The notes under the pieces are model-generated. The model was not told the DNA's origin and did not search any database. It saw only the letters and a list, made by a program, of their open reading frames with translations. A stretch of DNA of 33,682 nucleotides from assembly GCA_025055295.1 (NCBI GenBank), contig JANWWW010000011.1, positions 1 through 33,682 on the forward strand, in the 5' to 3' direction. A program made the position numbers and the translations under genes. Shown one piece after another: positions 14,913 through 23,461 of the stretch (position 1 is the first letter of the stretch; each line of letters opens with the position of its first letter). Origin of the DNA: Deltaproteobacteria bacterium. Lineage in GTDB: Bacteria > Bdellovibrionota_C > UBA2361 > JANWWW01.

Positions 14913-16094
14913 ATGCGCTTGTTGATATTTTCGATAGGACTTCTATTGTTTCTTGTCCTTTCTGGTTTTTTTATTTTCCATAACCTTAACATCGTCGAGG
15001 TGAAATTCTGGAAAGATTTTCAGATTTCCGCTCCAATTGGAGTTGTAGTCCTCGGAGCATGCGCCATCGGCGTTGGTTTCACGGTTTTATGGTATTTGTG
15101 GGGATCGTTTGTTTCTTACCTAAAACTCAAATCAAAGGATACCGTTATATCTCAGCTTATAGAGCTATATCAAAATACCGTCATACTCAATCAAGCTTTC
15201 ACACTGGGTGAAAAAAGGCTCGCCCAAGATCAAGCCCAAAAGTTGAAATCGCCGGTAAAAGAACTGGAATTTTTTGTAGAGCTTGAAAAAACCAAGATTG
15301 TCACGGATCCCGCAGAGAGAGTCAAGGTTCTTGAGAGCTTGCGATCAAAGTTCCCGACAAATCCTTACCTTGCTTATGAGCTTGTCGTTTCTTTTCTTCG
15401 TTTGGGGCAAGAACAATTGGCGTTTGATCACATTAAAAGTTTTAACCAGATGGTCTCAACCGCAATGTCTTTGAGGTTAGGCGTTGAGTTGGCATTGAAA
15501 CTTGTAAAGCTGGAAGAAGCATCGCAATGGTTGACGGAACTAAAAAAGATTGGTTATGCAGATCATGCTTTACAGCAAAAATATCTGGAACTTAAGGTTG
15601 AGCAATCGTATTTAGAAGGCAAAGATTGGTATTCCGAAACTAAAAGGCTCTTGAAAGATTATCCATACAGTCTTGTAGGTCTTGAGTACATGGCCAAGTA
15701 TTACCAACCGACAAATCCAGTTCTATGCGCGAAATACTATCGTCAACGCGCGGAAGTTGGCAAAAGTCTCCAGTTTTGGCGTGACCTAATTGAATTCCTT
15801 AAAACTGTCGGAAAAATTGAAGACGCCGTAAAAACAGCCAAGGAAGCCATGGAAAAATCAATATCAGTTCAAGATAGATCTTTAGCAAAATTAGATTTAG
15901 TAAGGCTACTGATATCAATAAATAACTGGGCCGAAGCTGAGGAAGTTTTAAATTCTTTTTCAGAGGAAGAATTGTCGGCAACAGCGAATGTGCCGGTTGA
16001 TAGACTTTGTAAATTTTACTCGGCTTTTATCAAAATGAAACGCGGAAGCGCAGTTGAGAGTTTGCGCGTCCTCGACTCAATTTTAGCAGTATGA
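14913..16094 (+). CDS. LapA-domain protein fused to TPR-like repeats
   Basis: The 393-aa protein has two N-terminal membrane helices (about 1-22 and 40-66). They flank a short periplasmic loop reading HNLNIVEVKFW, the pattern of the LapA/DUF1049 domain. A long cytoplasmic helical-repeat region (about 75-393) resembles TPR units, e.g. LESLRSKFPTNPYLAYELV and KRLLKDYPYSLVGLEYM. In enteric bacteria LapA and the TPR protein LapB are separate partners that regulate lipopolysaccharide synthesis; here both parts seem joined. A role in envelope homeostasis is inferred. HemY-like or other TPR membrane proteins are alternatives. It overlaps the following dehydrogenase gene by 4 nt (ATGA). Confidence 0.75.
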   Translation: MRLLIFSIGLLLFLVLSGFFIFHNLNIVEVKFWKDFQISAPIGVVVLGACAIGVGFTVLWYLWGSFVSYLKLKSKDTVISQLIELYQNTVILNQAFTLGEKRLAQDQAQKLKSPVKELEFFVELEKTKIVTDPAERVKVLESLRSKFPTNPYLAYELVVSFLRLGQEQLAFDHIKSFNQMVSTAMSLRLGVELALKLVKLEEASQWLTELKKIGYADHALQQKYLELKVEQSYLEGKDWYSETKRLLKDYPYSLVGLEYMAKYYQPTNPVLCAKYYRQRAEVGKSLQFWRDLIEFLKTVGKIEDAVKTAKEAMEKSISVQDRSLAKLDLVRLLISINNWAEAEEVLNSFSEEELSATANVPVDRLCKFYSAFIKMKRGSAVESLRVLDSILAV

Positions 16095-17590
16095 GTCCTA
16101 CGACCAGCAAGTTCCTGCCCTCCTGTATTCCATCGGAGATCACTAAAAATATTGCTTCTGAAAGTTTTCATTACATTAAAACCAGTCCGATTGACGGCTC
16201 ACTTGTAGCGGAATTCTTTGGAGCAAGCCAAGACCTTGTAGAAAAAGTATGCGAGCAGTCTGCAGTGGCACAAAAAAGATGGCAACAAGTGCCAATTCCG
16301 AAAAGACAGGCTTTGTTGATTGATTTATATGACGAGCTGCTAGCGAATAGATCCTCGCTAGTTGAATCAATTCAATTAGAAGTCGGCAAAATCCGTGAAG
16401 AAGCGGAAGGAGAAATTCAAGAGGCTTTGGATATGATTTTATTCTGCATCGGATTGACTAGAACCCTAGAGGGAAAAATTTTTCCGTCAGAACGCATGAA
16501 TCATTTTATGTTTGAGAGGTGGCTACCAGTGGGAGTTTGCGGCGTGATAACTGCGTTTAACTTCCCCGTTGCGGTGTGGGCATGGAATGCAATGCTTGCC
16601 ATTACATGCGGAAATTCAGTTGTTTGGAAGCCGTCTGAACTCACTCCTTTAACTTCATACCTTGTTTCGGTAGCTTGTGATAAGGTTTGTAAAAAACACG
16701 GTTTCGAAGGTCTCTTGACTACCATATTTGGCGGAAAAGAAACGGGCTCTTATCTGGTCCGTTCCGACATTCCCAGGTTAATATCCGCTACTGGCTCAGT
16801 TAATATGGGGAGAGAAGTTAATAAAGCTTGCGCAGACAAATTTAAAAAAGTGATTCTGGAACTTGGCGGTAATAATGCTGTAATAATTCACGAAGACGCA
16901 AATTTGGATCAAGCCTTAAAAGCTGTTTACTTTGGAATAGTTGGAACCGCTGGACAACGCTGTACATCTATTAGACGTTTAATAATTCATGCTTCTGTTT
17001 TTGATGAGTTCTTAGGCAAGCTCGCCGATTTGTTAGCTAAAACCACAATCGGCGACCCCAGGCTGGGCGAGACAAAAATGGGGCCTTTAATTTCAGAAGA
17101 AGCCGCAAAAAAATTTGAAGATGCAGTAAGCGTCTGTAAATCGCACGCAGAAATCGTTTCTGGAGGCAAAAGACTTGAGCTTTATGGTGTGAGAACCTAT
17201 GTTCAGCCAACACTTGTAAAGGTTTTGGAATATTTCGACCTAATTAATCACGAAACCTTTGCCCCATTAGTTTATCTTTTCCGTTACTCTTCGCTTGACG
17301 AAGCAATATCTCTTAACAATAGAGTGCCGCAAGGATTGAGTTCCGCAATTTTTACGAATGATTTAAAAACAGGATTCAAATTTCTGGAAAACTCCGACTG
17401 CGGACTTGCTAATGTTAATACAAGCACCAGTGGAGCTGAAATAGGTTTAGCATTTGGCGGCGAAAAAGACACTGGTGGTGGCAGAGAGGCTGGCAGTGAT
17501 TGTTGGAAGTTTTATATGAGACGCCAAAGTTGCGTAATCAACTGGAGTGGAACTTTACCTCTTGCTCAGGACATTAAATTCTTTGATTGA
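16091..17590 (+). CDS. Aldehyde dehydrogenase, ALDH7 type (aminoadipate semialdehyde dehydrogenase-like)
   Basis: NAD(P)-dependent dehydrogenase of 499 aa, normal for the family. Active-site residues are visible: N157 in AFNFPV, the cofactor-binding VVWKPSELTPL, E257 in ILELGGNNA, and nucleophile C291 in GQRCTS. The C-terminal block AFGGEKDTGGGREAGSDCWK is diagnostic for ALDH7 (antiquitin, piperideine-6-carboxylate/alpha-aminoadipate semialdehyde dehydrogenase), which acts in lysine catabolism or osmolyte synthesis. Substrate is inferred from the subfamily. No other lysine-degradation gene is nearby. It is translationally coupled to the LapA-TPR gene by ATGA. A short A/T hairpin with a T-run follows the stop. 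Confidence 0.93.
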   Translation: MSPTTSKFLPSCIPSEITKNIASESFHYIKTSPIDGSLVAEFFGASQDLVEKVCEQSAVAQKRWQQVPIPKRQALLIDLYDELLANRSSLVESIQLEVGKIREEAEGEIQEALDMILFCIGLTRTLEGKIFPSERMNHFMFERWLPVGVCGVITAFNFPVAVWAWNAMLAITCGNSVVWKPSELTPLTSYLVSVACDKVCKKHGFEGLLTTIFGGKETGSYLVRSDIPRLISATGSVNMGREVNKACADKFKKVILELGGNNAVIIHEDANLDQALKAVYFGIVGTAGQRCTSIRRLIIHASVFDEFLGKLADLLAKTTIGDPRLGETKMGPLISEEAAKKFEDAVSVCKSHAEIVSGGKRLELYGVRTYVQPTLVKVLEYFDLINHETFAPLVYLFRYSSLDEAISLNNRVPQGLSSAIFTNDLKTGFKFLENSDCGLANVNTSTSGAEIGLAFGGEKDTGGGREAGSDCWKFYMRRQSCVINWSGTLPLAQDIKFFD

Positions 17591-18359
17591 CTCAGCATAA
17601 AAAAAGTTTGCCTTTTTTAAAGTTCATCGTAGAGCGAGAAATTTGTCTTAAGATACCTTGTCTTATTACAAACTGTTGTTTTTGCAGACACATATGAATT
17701 AGGCTTTGAACAGTCTATTTACAAAACTTCCATGAACTTTTATGAGATAACAACAGTATGCCTTTTCAAATCATGAGCTTATAACTTTTTTACAATGTTA
17801 GCCATGTTTAATGGCACAATTTAGTATTAAAAACAGTTTCATCAAACCTAGATTAAGGCTTGATGTATCTTTCTCGGCTGTTCTCTATGTGTTGGCTCAT
17901 ATAAATAGCGCCTTTCAATTCGTGGATGCCAACTCAGCCTGCTTGATGTAGACGTTAATCTAAAACTTAATTTCTCAACAGGTTAATGTTAATTTAAACT
18001 TTTTACGGTTCAGAGTATTAGACGTTTTTGACTTGACTCGTGTCTCGAAAAGGGCAAATTTCCACTAAGAAAGTTATCTTCTAACTGCCATCTGAAATTT
18101 TAACTTGTTGCGTAAAAGCACAAGCCCTTTTATTTTCGAATTTGACTATTCTAATCAATTTTCGTTTTCCTTCCAATAGACAGACTCTTAGCAACCCGTC
18201 AAAGAAGGTATCCATTGTTAATTTCGTTTAACAAATTTTGAGATTGGTGAACTACAGTTTTTCCATTTACTGATAACCTAAACTGATTTAAAACGTGAGT
18301 TGTAAAGAATTTGCACCAAGCGTGGCTGATTGGTAAAAATGGGTACTCAATTTATGGTC
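17591..18359. other. Convergent gene desert of about 770 bp
   Basis: It lies between convergent genes. A weak hairpin AAAAAAG/CTTTTTT (17600-17618) just after the dehydrogenase could terminate transcription. Otherwise no ORF of 60 codons, no RNA gene and no repeat was recognised. Confidence 0.5.
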
Positions 18360-18962
18360 TCAATTGCCCTGAACCGATCTCAAAAATCGCTCTTCAACAT
18401 TTTGCCAATTTATTACATTCGTCCAAGCATTGACATACTGAGCTCTATCGTTTCGATATTTCAAGTAATAAGCATGTTCCCAAACATCAATGACTAGAAG
18501 AGGCTCAACAACCCACTGTCCTAAATCTTGGTGTTTCTCAGCGGTCAAAATTTCTAGAGATTGGTTCATTTTGTTATAAACTAACAGGCCCCATCCGCTA
18601 CCTTCAACCGAAACACTAGCTGCTTTGAAATGATTCATCATGTTTTCATAACTGCCGAACTTCGAATTAATCGCAGTGAGGAAATCCTGGTTTGAAGGCT
18701 GCCCGCCGCCATTTGGCTTCATGTTTTTCCAAAAAATACAATGCAAAAAATGACCGCTTCCATGAAACGCAATCTCCCTCTCCCAGTGTTTTACAAGCGA
18801 AAAGTCTCCACTTTCCCGAGCTTCCTTTAATTTTTGTTCGGCATTGTTGAGGCCATTTACGTAAGCCTGATGATGCTTTGAGTGATGGAGCATCATGGTA
18901 GTTTCATCAATGTAAGGTTCAAGCGCGCCATATTCATAATCTAATTGCGGTAAAACATGCAT
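18360..18962 (-). CDS. Superoxide dismutase, Fe/Mn family
   Basis: Converts superoxide to oxygen and peroxide in the cytoplasm (no signal peptide). The 200 aa have the usual length. Metal ligands are H26 (MLHHSKHH), H74 (GHFLHCIFW), D159 and H163 (VIDVWEHAYYL). The GSGHFLH wording with Gly before the second ligand, and a Gln in EKHQDL before the third, resemble Mn-type rather than Fe-type enzymes; metal use is not certain. A TTGAGT-N17-TACCAT promoter ends 9 nt before the ATG. It is divergent from rpiA across 52 bp with overlapping promoters, so the two may be co-regulated. Confidence 0.95.
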   Translation of the reverse strand: MHVLPQLDYEYGALEPYIDETTMMLHHSKHHQAYVNGLNNAEQKLKEARESGDFSLVKHWEREIAFHGSGHFLHCIFWKNMKPNGGGQPSNQDFLTAINSKFGSYENMMNHFKAASVSVEGSGWGLLVYNKMNQSLEILTAEKHQDLGQWVVEPLLVIDVWEHAYYLKYRNDRAQYVNAWTNVINWQNVEERFLRSVQGN

Positions 18963-18971
18963 ACAGTGAAA

Positions 18972-19000
18972 ATGGTAATTTATTTATTAAAAAAACTCAA
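18972..19000 (-). promoter_or_regulatory. Superoxide dismutase promoter (nearly leaderless)
   Basis: TTGAGT and TACCAT separated by 17 nt on the minus strand. The -10 box ends 9 nt before the ATG. The -35 abuts the -10 of the divergent rpiA promoter. Confidence 0.55.
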
Positions 19001-19006
19001 TAAAAT
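19001..19006 (+). promoter_or_regulatory. rpiA -10 element (nearly leaderless)
   Basis: TAAAAT ends 8 nt before the GTG start. No good -35 was found. It directly adjoins the -35 of the divergent superoxide dismutase promoter. Confidence 0.45.
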
Positions 19007-19014
19007 TGTAGTAA

Positions 19015-19659
19015 GTGAAGTTTGAGAAAATTTTTGGAGAACAAGCGTCTTCGTTGGTTATTGGAATAGGAACTGGAAAGACGGTAACATCTATAATTGA
19101 AAATTATTTTTCAGAAGATTTTGTTAAAAAACATAAATTTGTTCCATCAAGTCTGGACAGTGAAACGTTACTTAAAAAGTTTGATGCAACTGTTCTCTCT
19201 TTATTCTCAGCTGAAGCGCTTGACATTTACGTTGATAGCGCTGACTTTGTCCTTCCATCAAAAAAATGGGCAATAAAAGGTTATGGCGGAGCTCTATTTA
19301 AAGAAAAGATTTGTTACCTAAAAGCTAAAAAAGCAATTTTAGTCGTAGATTCAAAAAAAGTGGTAGACAAATTTGATAATCTTCAGATTCCGGTTGAAGT
19401 TCACCCTTTAGCCCTTGGTTTAGTTACTAGGTATTTAAATTCAAGAAATTTGCCTTTTTCGGTAAGACAAACGTCAGCTGGAAAACACGGTTATGCGATT
19501 ACAGAAAACTGTAATCTCATTGTCGATGTAAAAATGGAAACTTTTGATACAAGCTCTGTCATGGAGATTCAACAACTCGTAGGGGTGATTTGCACGGGTT
19601 TCTTTTACGAGCAAGAAACCCGAATATACGTTTTTGACAAGGATGAAGTGTATGAGTAA
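19015..19659 (+). CDS. rpiA: Ribose-5-phosphate isomerase A
   Basis: Interconverts ribose-5-phosphate and ribulose-5-phosphate in the pentose phosphate pathway. The 214 aa match the family (about 220). Motifs include VIGIGTGKTV (substrate phosphate loop), DIYVDSADFV with the catalytic acid region, IKGYGGALFKEKI (usual KGgGGALlrEKi), VEVHPLAL, and a diverged TENCNLIVD where TDnGN.ilD is usual. The start is GTG, with a TAAAAT box 8 nt upstream and no Shine-Dalgarno. It is divergent from the superoxide dismutase gene. The identification is firm despite moderate divergence. Confidence 0.92.
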   Translation: MKFEKIFGEQASSLVIGIGTGKTVTSIIENYFSEDFVKKHKFVPSSLDSETLLKKFDATVLSLFSAEALDIYVDSADFVLPSKKWAIKGYGGALFKEKICYLKAKKAILVVDSKKVVDKFDNLQIPVEVHPLALGLVTRYLNSRNLPFSVRQTSAGKHGYAITENCNLIVDVKMETFDTSSVMEIQQLVGVICTGFFYEQETRIYVFDKDEVYE

Positions 19660-19763
19660 ATCGTTTAACCACTAATACACTCCAGCTGAAAATTGCAACA
19701 TAACCCACGACTTAGATCAAGCTTATTCCGTATCTAGAATGGGTCTGCGGTAGAGGGAGATAA

Positions 19764-19874
19764 ATGAGGGTGTCATACGCCAAGATCTTCATGCCTTGTG
19801 AGCTCTTTTTGATGTCCATTGGAGGTACACTGGTCTTTTCGATATCAGGCAAATCCACAATGTTACCTAATTGA
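19764..19874 (+). CDS. Candidate 36-aa hydrophobic small protein
   Basis: AGAGGGAG lies 4 nt before an ATG that opens a 36-codon ORF (MRVSYAKIFM...). The peptide has a central hydrophobic stretch (ELFLMSIGGTLVFSIS) that could span a membrane. It ends 5 nt before the next small ORF. The ATAAATG context is shared with the other RBS-led tiny ORF at 2587. No homology is recognised; it may be chance. Confidence 0.25.
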   Translation: MRVSYAKIFMPCELFLMSIGGTLVFSISGKSTMLPN

Positions 19875-19879
19875 GGAGC

Positions 19880-20092
19880 ATGATCAAAGTCTTATTAAAA
19901 TACAAATTCAGATTTGCTCTAAAAGACGTGAATAAAGCATCCAGAAGTGACACAATCGGAGCAACAATCCCTCTCTCCACATGCGAGAATTTATACGTCA
20001 CGAAAATCAGTCTTCTTTTACACAGGCTGTTTCCATCAAAAGGCAATCATCGTAAATTATCTTTTTTTAGCACTAAAAAGACATTTAATTAA
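19880..20092 (+). CDS. Doubtful 70-aa basic ORF
   Basis: Called in the track from a TTG at 19871; the ATG at 19880 is more likely. It encodes a basic protein (MIKVLLKYKFRF...) with a Ser/Lys-rich C-terminus. A GAGGAG sequence precedes the ATG but only 1 nt away, which is too close to be efficient. It follows the 36-aa ORF by 5 nt. No family is recognised. A minus-strand frame competes with its left part. Confidence 0.2.
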   Translation: MIKVLLKYKFRFALKDVNKASRSDTIGATIPLSTCENLYVTKISLLLHRLFPSKGNHRKLSFFSTKKTFN

Positions 20093-20179
20093 TTACAAAC
20101 TGTTTCATTCCTAAATTTAACTAGCATCAAAAGGAAGTATTTTTCAGATATATTCTGTAAATAAGTTCCAAAAGAGGTT

Positions 20180-21625
20180 GTGATTGGAAGGATTTTTACT
20201 GATTTAACGCAAAATCGGTCGCAGGGAGAGCAGCCTCTGCTTCAAAATGCACAAGACTATTTGACAGGGAATTCGCTTGGACAATCAACTCGTCCGTTGC
20301 CATTTCGATTACCTAATCAAGGGGTAACCTCACTCTGTGCTGTTCATGTTGGTGAACTGTCCTCGTCGAGCCCGCACGTGTCTGAAACTGCAAACAGATT
20401 GGGCTTATTCTCAAGAGCTACCGAGTTGGCTCATGCTTTACGCCATCTTAATTTAAATAAAAATGATGAAAAGGCAGTAATACGAGCTGTCGCAGCTTTA
20501 CATAATTTGGCAACCGTAGAAGGCACAATGGGACAGATTGAAGTCCTAAAATTAAGTGACCTCAGAAAACGTTTAGAGGCAGGTGAAAGAATTGCTTTGG
20601 TTGTTGAAGTCACCGGTGAAGTTTATTCCGGTTTGGTCACCACAAATTCACTTGAAAATTCTAGACACGTAATAATGATTGAGGGAATAAAACCAGACGG
20701 ATCTTTAATTGTAAGCAATTCAGGTTTTAATAGAACGCCTGAAGGCAGGGACAAAGAAATAAAGCACTGGCAAGATTTGGTTCGAATTTCTCAGTTGAAA
20801 CCTAATACCGTTAAAATTGATGGAGAACCAGTTGCAGTAATAATGAAGTATCCAACTCCGCGTTTTAATAGCCCCATGCAGACAGGGCTAAATTTAGGCG
20901 GAGATAGGGGCGAATTAAGATTTGCTGCAGATTTAGCTTTCTACAATCAATTTGACTTAAATAACCGAAATTTTTCAGCTCAAAACAATACTCAGCAGCC
21001 TCAAGTTGCAGTTAAAAATTTTTCGATAGGGCCTCTATTTGCCCTTGAAGGGTCTTACGAAATTGGTCCCGGTCTATCAGTACAAGGCTCAGGCTTAATC
21101 GTCAATACAGCCACTTTTAATCAAAACTCACTCTACTTAACAATAGACTCAGGCAAAGCCAGACTTGGATTAAATCACTTCGATAGAAATGTTTCAGGTG
21201 TTCGTGAAAGCCGCTTAAAACGTGTAGATGGAGAGTTGGTATTAAACGAGCACCTACTAGGGTCGGAATCGAGTGGCTTTCAGGCTTTTTTTGACTTCGA
21301 ATTAAATCAATCCTGCATCGGTATTTATTACGGCCGTTTTTCAAGCAATTCATTTAACCTGAACCTGACCACGGGTAGATATTCTGAAGGAAAAAATTCT
21401 TCCGATATATTCGGAATTTACTTTGCAGGGGACAATACCTCAGTGCACTTTGAAAGAATTACCACCAACACCTCAGATTGGCGTCAAATTCACAAGCATA
21501 GTCACTGTGTAACGATCGAACACAGACTTAATAACGGAGACAAAGTGTTATTCCAAGGTGTCAAGGAAGAGCAAAATGGGAAAGATTATTGGAAAGTTGG
21601 AATAGGTTACCAGAAAAACTTTTAG
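20180..21625 (+). CDS. Candidate papain/C39-like cysteine peptidase domain fused to C-terminal beta-strand domain
   Basis: The 481-aa protein is not a recognised family. The N-terminal half (about 40-225) has the layout of a papain-fold peptidase: NQGVTSLCAV with Q47 and C53, then RHVIMIEGIKPDGSLIVSN with H163 and N180. These could form oxyanion Gln plus a Cys-His-Asn triad. The C-terminal half (about 235-481) is dominated by alternating polar/hydrophobic strands and ends YWKVGIGYQKNF. A terminal strand ending in Phe is the signal of outer-membrane beta-barrels. Against export, no signal peptide is visible after the GTG; a TAA lies five codons upstream. A weak AGAGG precedes the GTG. Both domain calls are inference from motifs. 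Confidence 0.6.
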   Translation: MIGRIFTDLTQNRSQGEQPLLQNAQDYLTGNSLGQSTRPLPFRLPNQGVTSLCAVHVGELSSSSPHVSETANRLGLFSRATELAHALRHLNLNKNDEKAVIRAVAALHNLATVEGTMGQIEVLKLSDLRKRLEAGERIALVVEVTGEVYSGLVTTNSLENSRHVIMIEGIKPDGSLIVSNSGFNRTPEGRDKEIKHWQDLVRISQLKPNTVKIDGEPVAVIMKYPTPRFNSPMQTGLNLGGDRGELRFAADLAFYNQFDLNNRNFSAQNNTQQPQVAVKNFSIGPLFALEGSYEIGPGLSVQGSGLIVNTATFNQNSLYLTIDSGKARLGLNHFDRNVSGVRESRLKRVDGELVLNEHLLGSESSGFQAFFDFELNQSCIGIYYGRFSSNSFNLNLTTGRYSEGKNSSDIFGIYFAGDNTSVHFERITTNTSDWRQIHKHSHCVTIEHRLNNGDKVLFQGVKEEQNGKDYWKVGIGYQKNF

Positions 21626-22338
21626 AGCATCGGAAAATTATCGTACCCAGTCTGTTGACAATAAAGTAGGCTCATAAAACTGAAGTTCCTTACGGTAGCT
21701 AGTCCAACAGATAGCCATAAAACGCGCAACTATGGAAAACTCTTGATAAAAGAACTATCCCTCGTGGTACAACCTCAAATGCTCAGGGTTATTGGTTTTG
21801 CAGATGTTTGTAAAATTAGGTATTTTTCGACTTAAAGGTGGCTCGAAAACTATTCCCTTCAAGTTCAAAATTAAAAAGCCGCTGTGGGCTTGAAGTTTGT
21901 GTGATGCTTTTATTGATTGCCAAGTTTAAAAATGATTGACTGACGCTAAGGATTAAACAATGCTCCCGCAAACCTGTATGACTATCCAGCAAATCTAAAC
22001 ATTGGCTTTTATCCTATCTGTCTACCATCAGCTATATACTTTCACTGACTTTTTTTGAGGTAATTAGCTATTTTTGGAATATTAACCTGTTAGATTTTGA
22101 TACAGGTATATCCTATGTTGATATTTATTTTGAATACCCGCCTTTGACACTTTCATATTCTGGAAACCTGTAAAACTTAATTCAGATAAATTAGACTCAA
22201 CTTGCTCCAAACAGCTTTTGTTACTTGTTACCAATTAAGACTACTGAAACCGCGAGTAAAACTCCTGTTGACACAAAAAATGGATAAGGTAAATGCCAAA
22301 AATCTGAAGGGTTTGATTATTCAAAAATTTTTTCGCCT
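21626..22338. other. Gene desert of about 710 bp
   Basis: It lies between convergent genes. Isolated TTGACA hexamers (21655, 22144) lack a -10 at the right distance. One small inverted repeat, ACCTGT (22085-22090) with ACAGGT (22102-22107), was seen. No ORF of 60 codons and no RNA gene recognised. Confidence 0.5.
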
Positions 22339-23403
22339 TTAGATTTTAAGAAAAGTAATCTCATTAACCGCCCCTTTAGAGTTGTAAATTTTAAATTGGC
22401 CCCCATTCAGCTCAGTTAGAGTTTTGGCGATATAAAGTCCTAAACCTGATCCCTGCTGTTCTAAGCTTTTCCTCTCTGGTTGGTAAAAAGGCCTGATATC
22501 GTCGCCACTATAACCGGCAGGAAAACCGGCTCCAAAATCAGAGATAGTTAATCTGACTGTGGTCAAAGTTTCCATACACTCAACTATTACTGGTGATTTT
22601 TGCTTCACAAACTTCAAAGAGTTTTCAATAATTTTTGCGATAGCGGTTACAACTTGTTGCTCATTACACAGAAAATGTGCGGAAAATCCTTTGCCTTTGA
22701 AGATAAAAACTGGCTTGATATCGAGTATATCTTCGTACAAATGCCTAAAAGCCTTATTTACACAGGTCTCGAAATTTGTTCTCACGCGCTTCTGAATTGC
22801 GAGCTTTTCCGCTATCCCTAGCTGAATTTGTTGAAACGTGGTCAAATTGGAAACAAATTTCTCCAACCTTTGCCCGCTTTTTTTGATGGATGTTACTATG
22901 TTGGTCAAAGTTGAGTCTTCAAGCTCTTTCAAAAGCACCTCCGATCCTGCTGAAATGGCCACAAGTGGTGTTCGCAATTCATGGGTGACTACTGTGGCAA
23001 AAGTTTGTTTTGTTTCCTCGACTATATCGCTTGTCTTTTTTGTTAATTCTAATATGTTTCTCGCAACATGCTTAACCTCATCATGGGTAAATGGCTTTGA
23101 TAAAAAAGCTACAGCTCCATACTGAAACAGTTCAGCCCTCAAAGAAGGATCGTTAACACCCGATATCACAAGAACAGCAGGCTTTCGACTTTTACCGGCA
23201 AGTATTTTTAGAAGTTCTTCGCCGTTGATCTCGGGCATAAGAAAATCTGTGATAAGCAGATCAACTCTGTTCTTCTCAAGCTTCTCTTTGGCTTCTAAAC
23301 CGTTCCGGGCTACTATCACTTCAAAGCACTCAGAAAGCGCGCTAAACAGTTGGTCTCTTACATCCGGATTATCATCCGCTATCAGAACCCGATATTTCTC
23401 CAC
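22339..23403 (-). CDS. Receiver-histidine kinase hybrid (N-terminal REC)
   Basis: A signalling protein of 354 aa with a receiver first (D10/D11, phospho-acceptor D53 in ITDFLMP, S81, K103 in LSKP), then HisKA (H141 in THELRTPL), then HATPase (N box IIENSLKF, G1 DFGAGFP, G2 GSGLGLYIAK). There is no membrane segment, so it is cytoplasmic. A receiver placed before the kinase suggests it is controlled by phosphorylation from another kinase, for instance in a relay. The start is GTG. It is divergent from fabD across 58 bp. No partner regulator is adjacent. Domain calls are firm; its pathway is unknown. Confidence 0.93.
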   Translation of the reverse strand: MEKYRVLIADDNPDVRDQLFSALSECFEVIVARNGLEAKEKLEKNRVDLLITDFLMPEINGEELLKILAGKSRKPAVLVISGVNDPSLRAELFQYGAVAFLSKPFTHDEVKHVARNILELTKKTSDIVEETKQTFATVVTHELRTPLVAISAGSEVLLKELEDSTLTNIVTSIKKSGQRLEKFVSNLTTFQQIQLGIAEKLAIQKRVRTNFETCVNKAFRHLYEDILDIKPVFIFKGKGFSAHFLCNEQQVVTAIAKIIENSLKFVKQKSPVIVECMETLTTVRLTISDFGAGFPAGYSGDDIRPFYQPERKSLEQQGSGLGLYIAKTLTELNGGQFKIYNSKGAVNEITFLKI

Positions 23404-23442
23404 AGCTGAAAATTCTCGTTACTATTTTTATCGGCTTCAGTT

Positions 23443-23448
23443 TAAAAT
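23443..23448 (+). promoter_or_regulatory. -10 element of the fabD operon
   Basis: TAAAAT lies 13 nt before the fabD ATG, with a weak TTACTA 18 nt upstream. The predicted leader is about 7 nt, with no Shine-Dalgarno. Confidence 0.4.
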
Positions 23449-23461
23449 GTTTTAGTCGAAA

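Larger units (their letters stand above)
19660..20179. other. Intergenic interval with small ORFs on both strands
   Basis: About 520 bp without a recognised gene. It contains two consecutive plus-strand small ORFs with purine-rich sequences before their ATGs, and a mutually exclusive minus-strand reading frame of about 48 codons ending at 19712. Decayed coding sequence is possible. Confidence 0.45.

Noticed and set aside
19712-19888. Minus-strand frame of about 50 codons as a gene
   Set aside because: It has two in-frame TAA just upstream, no ATG near its start, and conflicts with plus-strand ORFs that have purine-rich leaders; left as an observation only.
21655-21680. Perfect TTGACA as a -35 element
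   Set aside because: No -10-like hexamer at 16-18 nt downstream and no gene follows.
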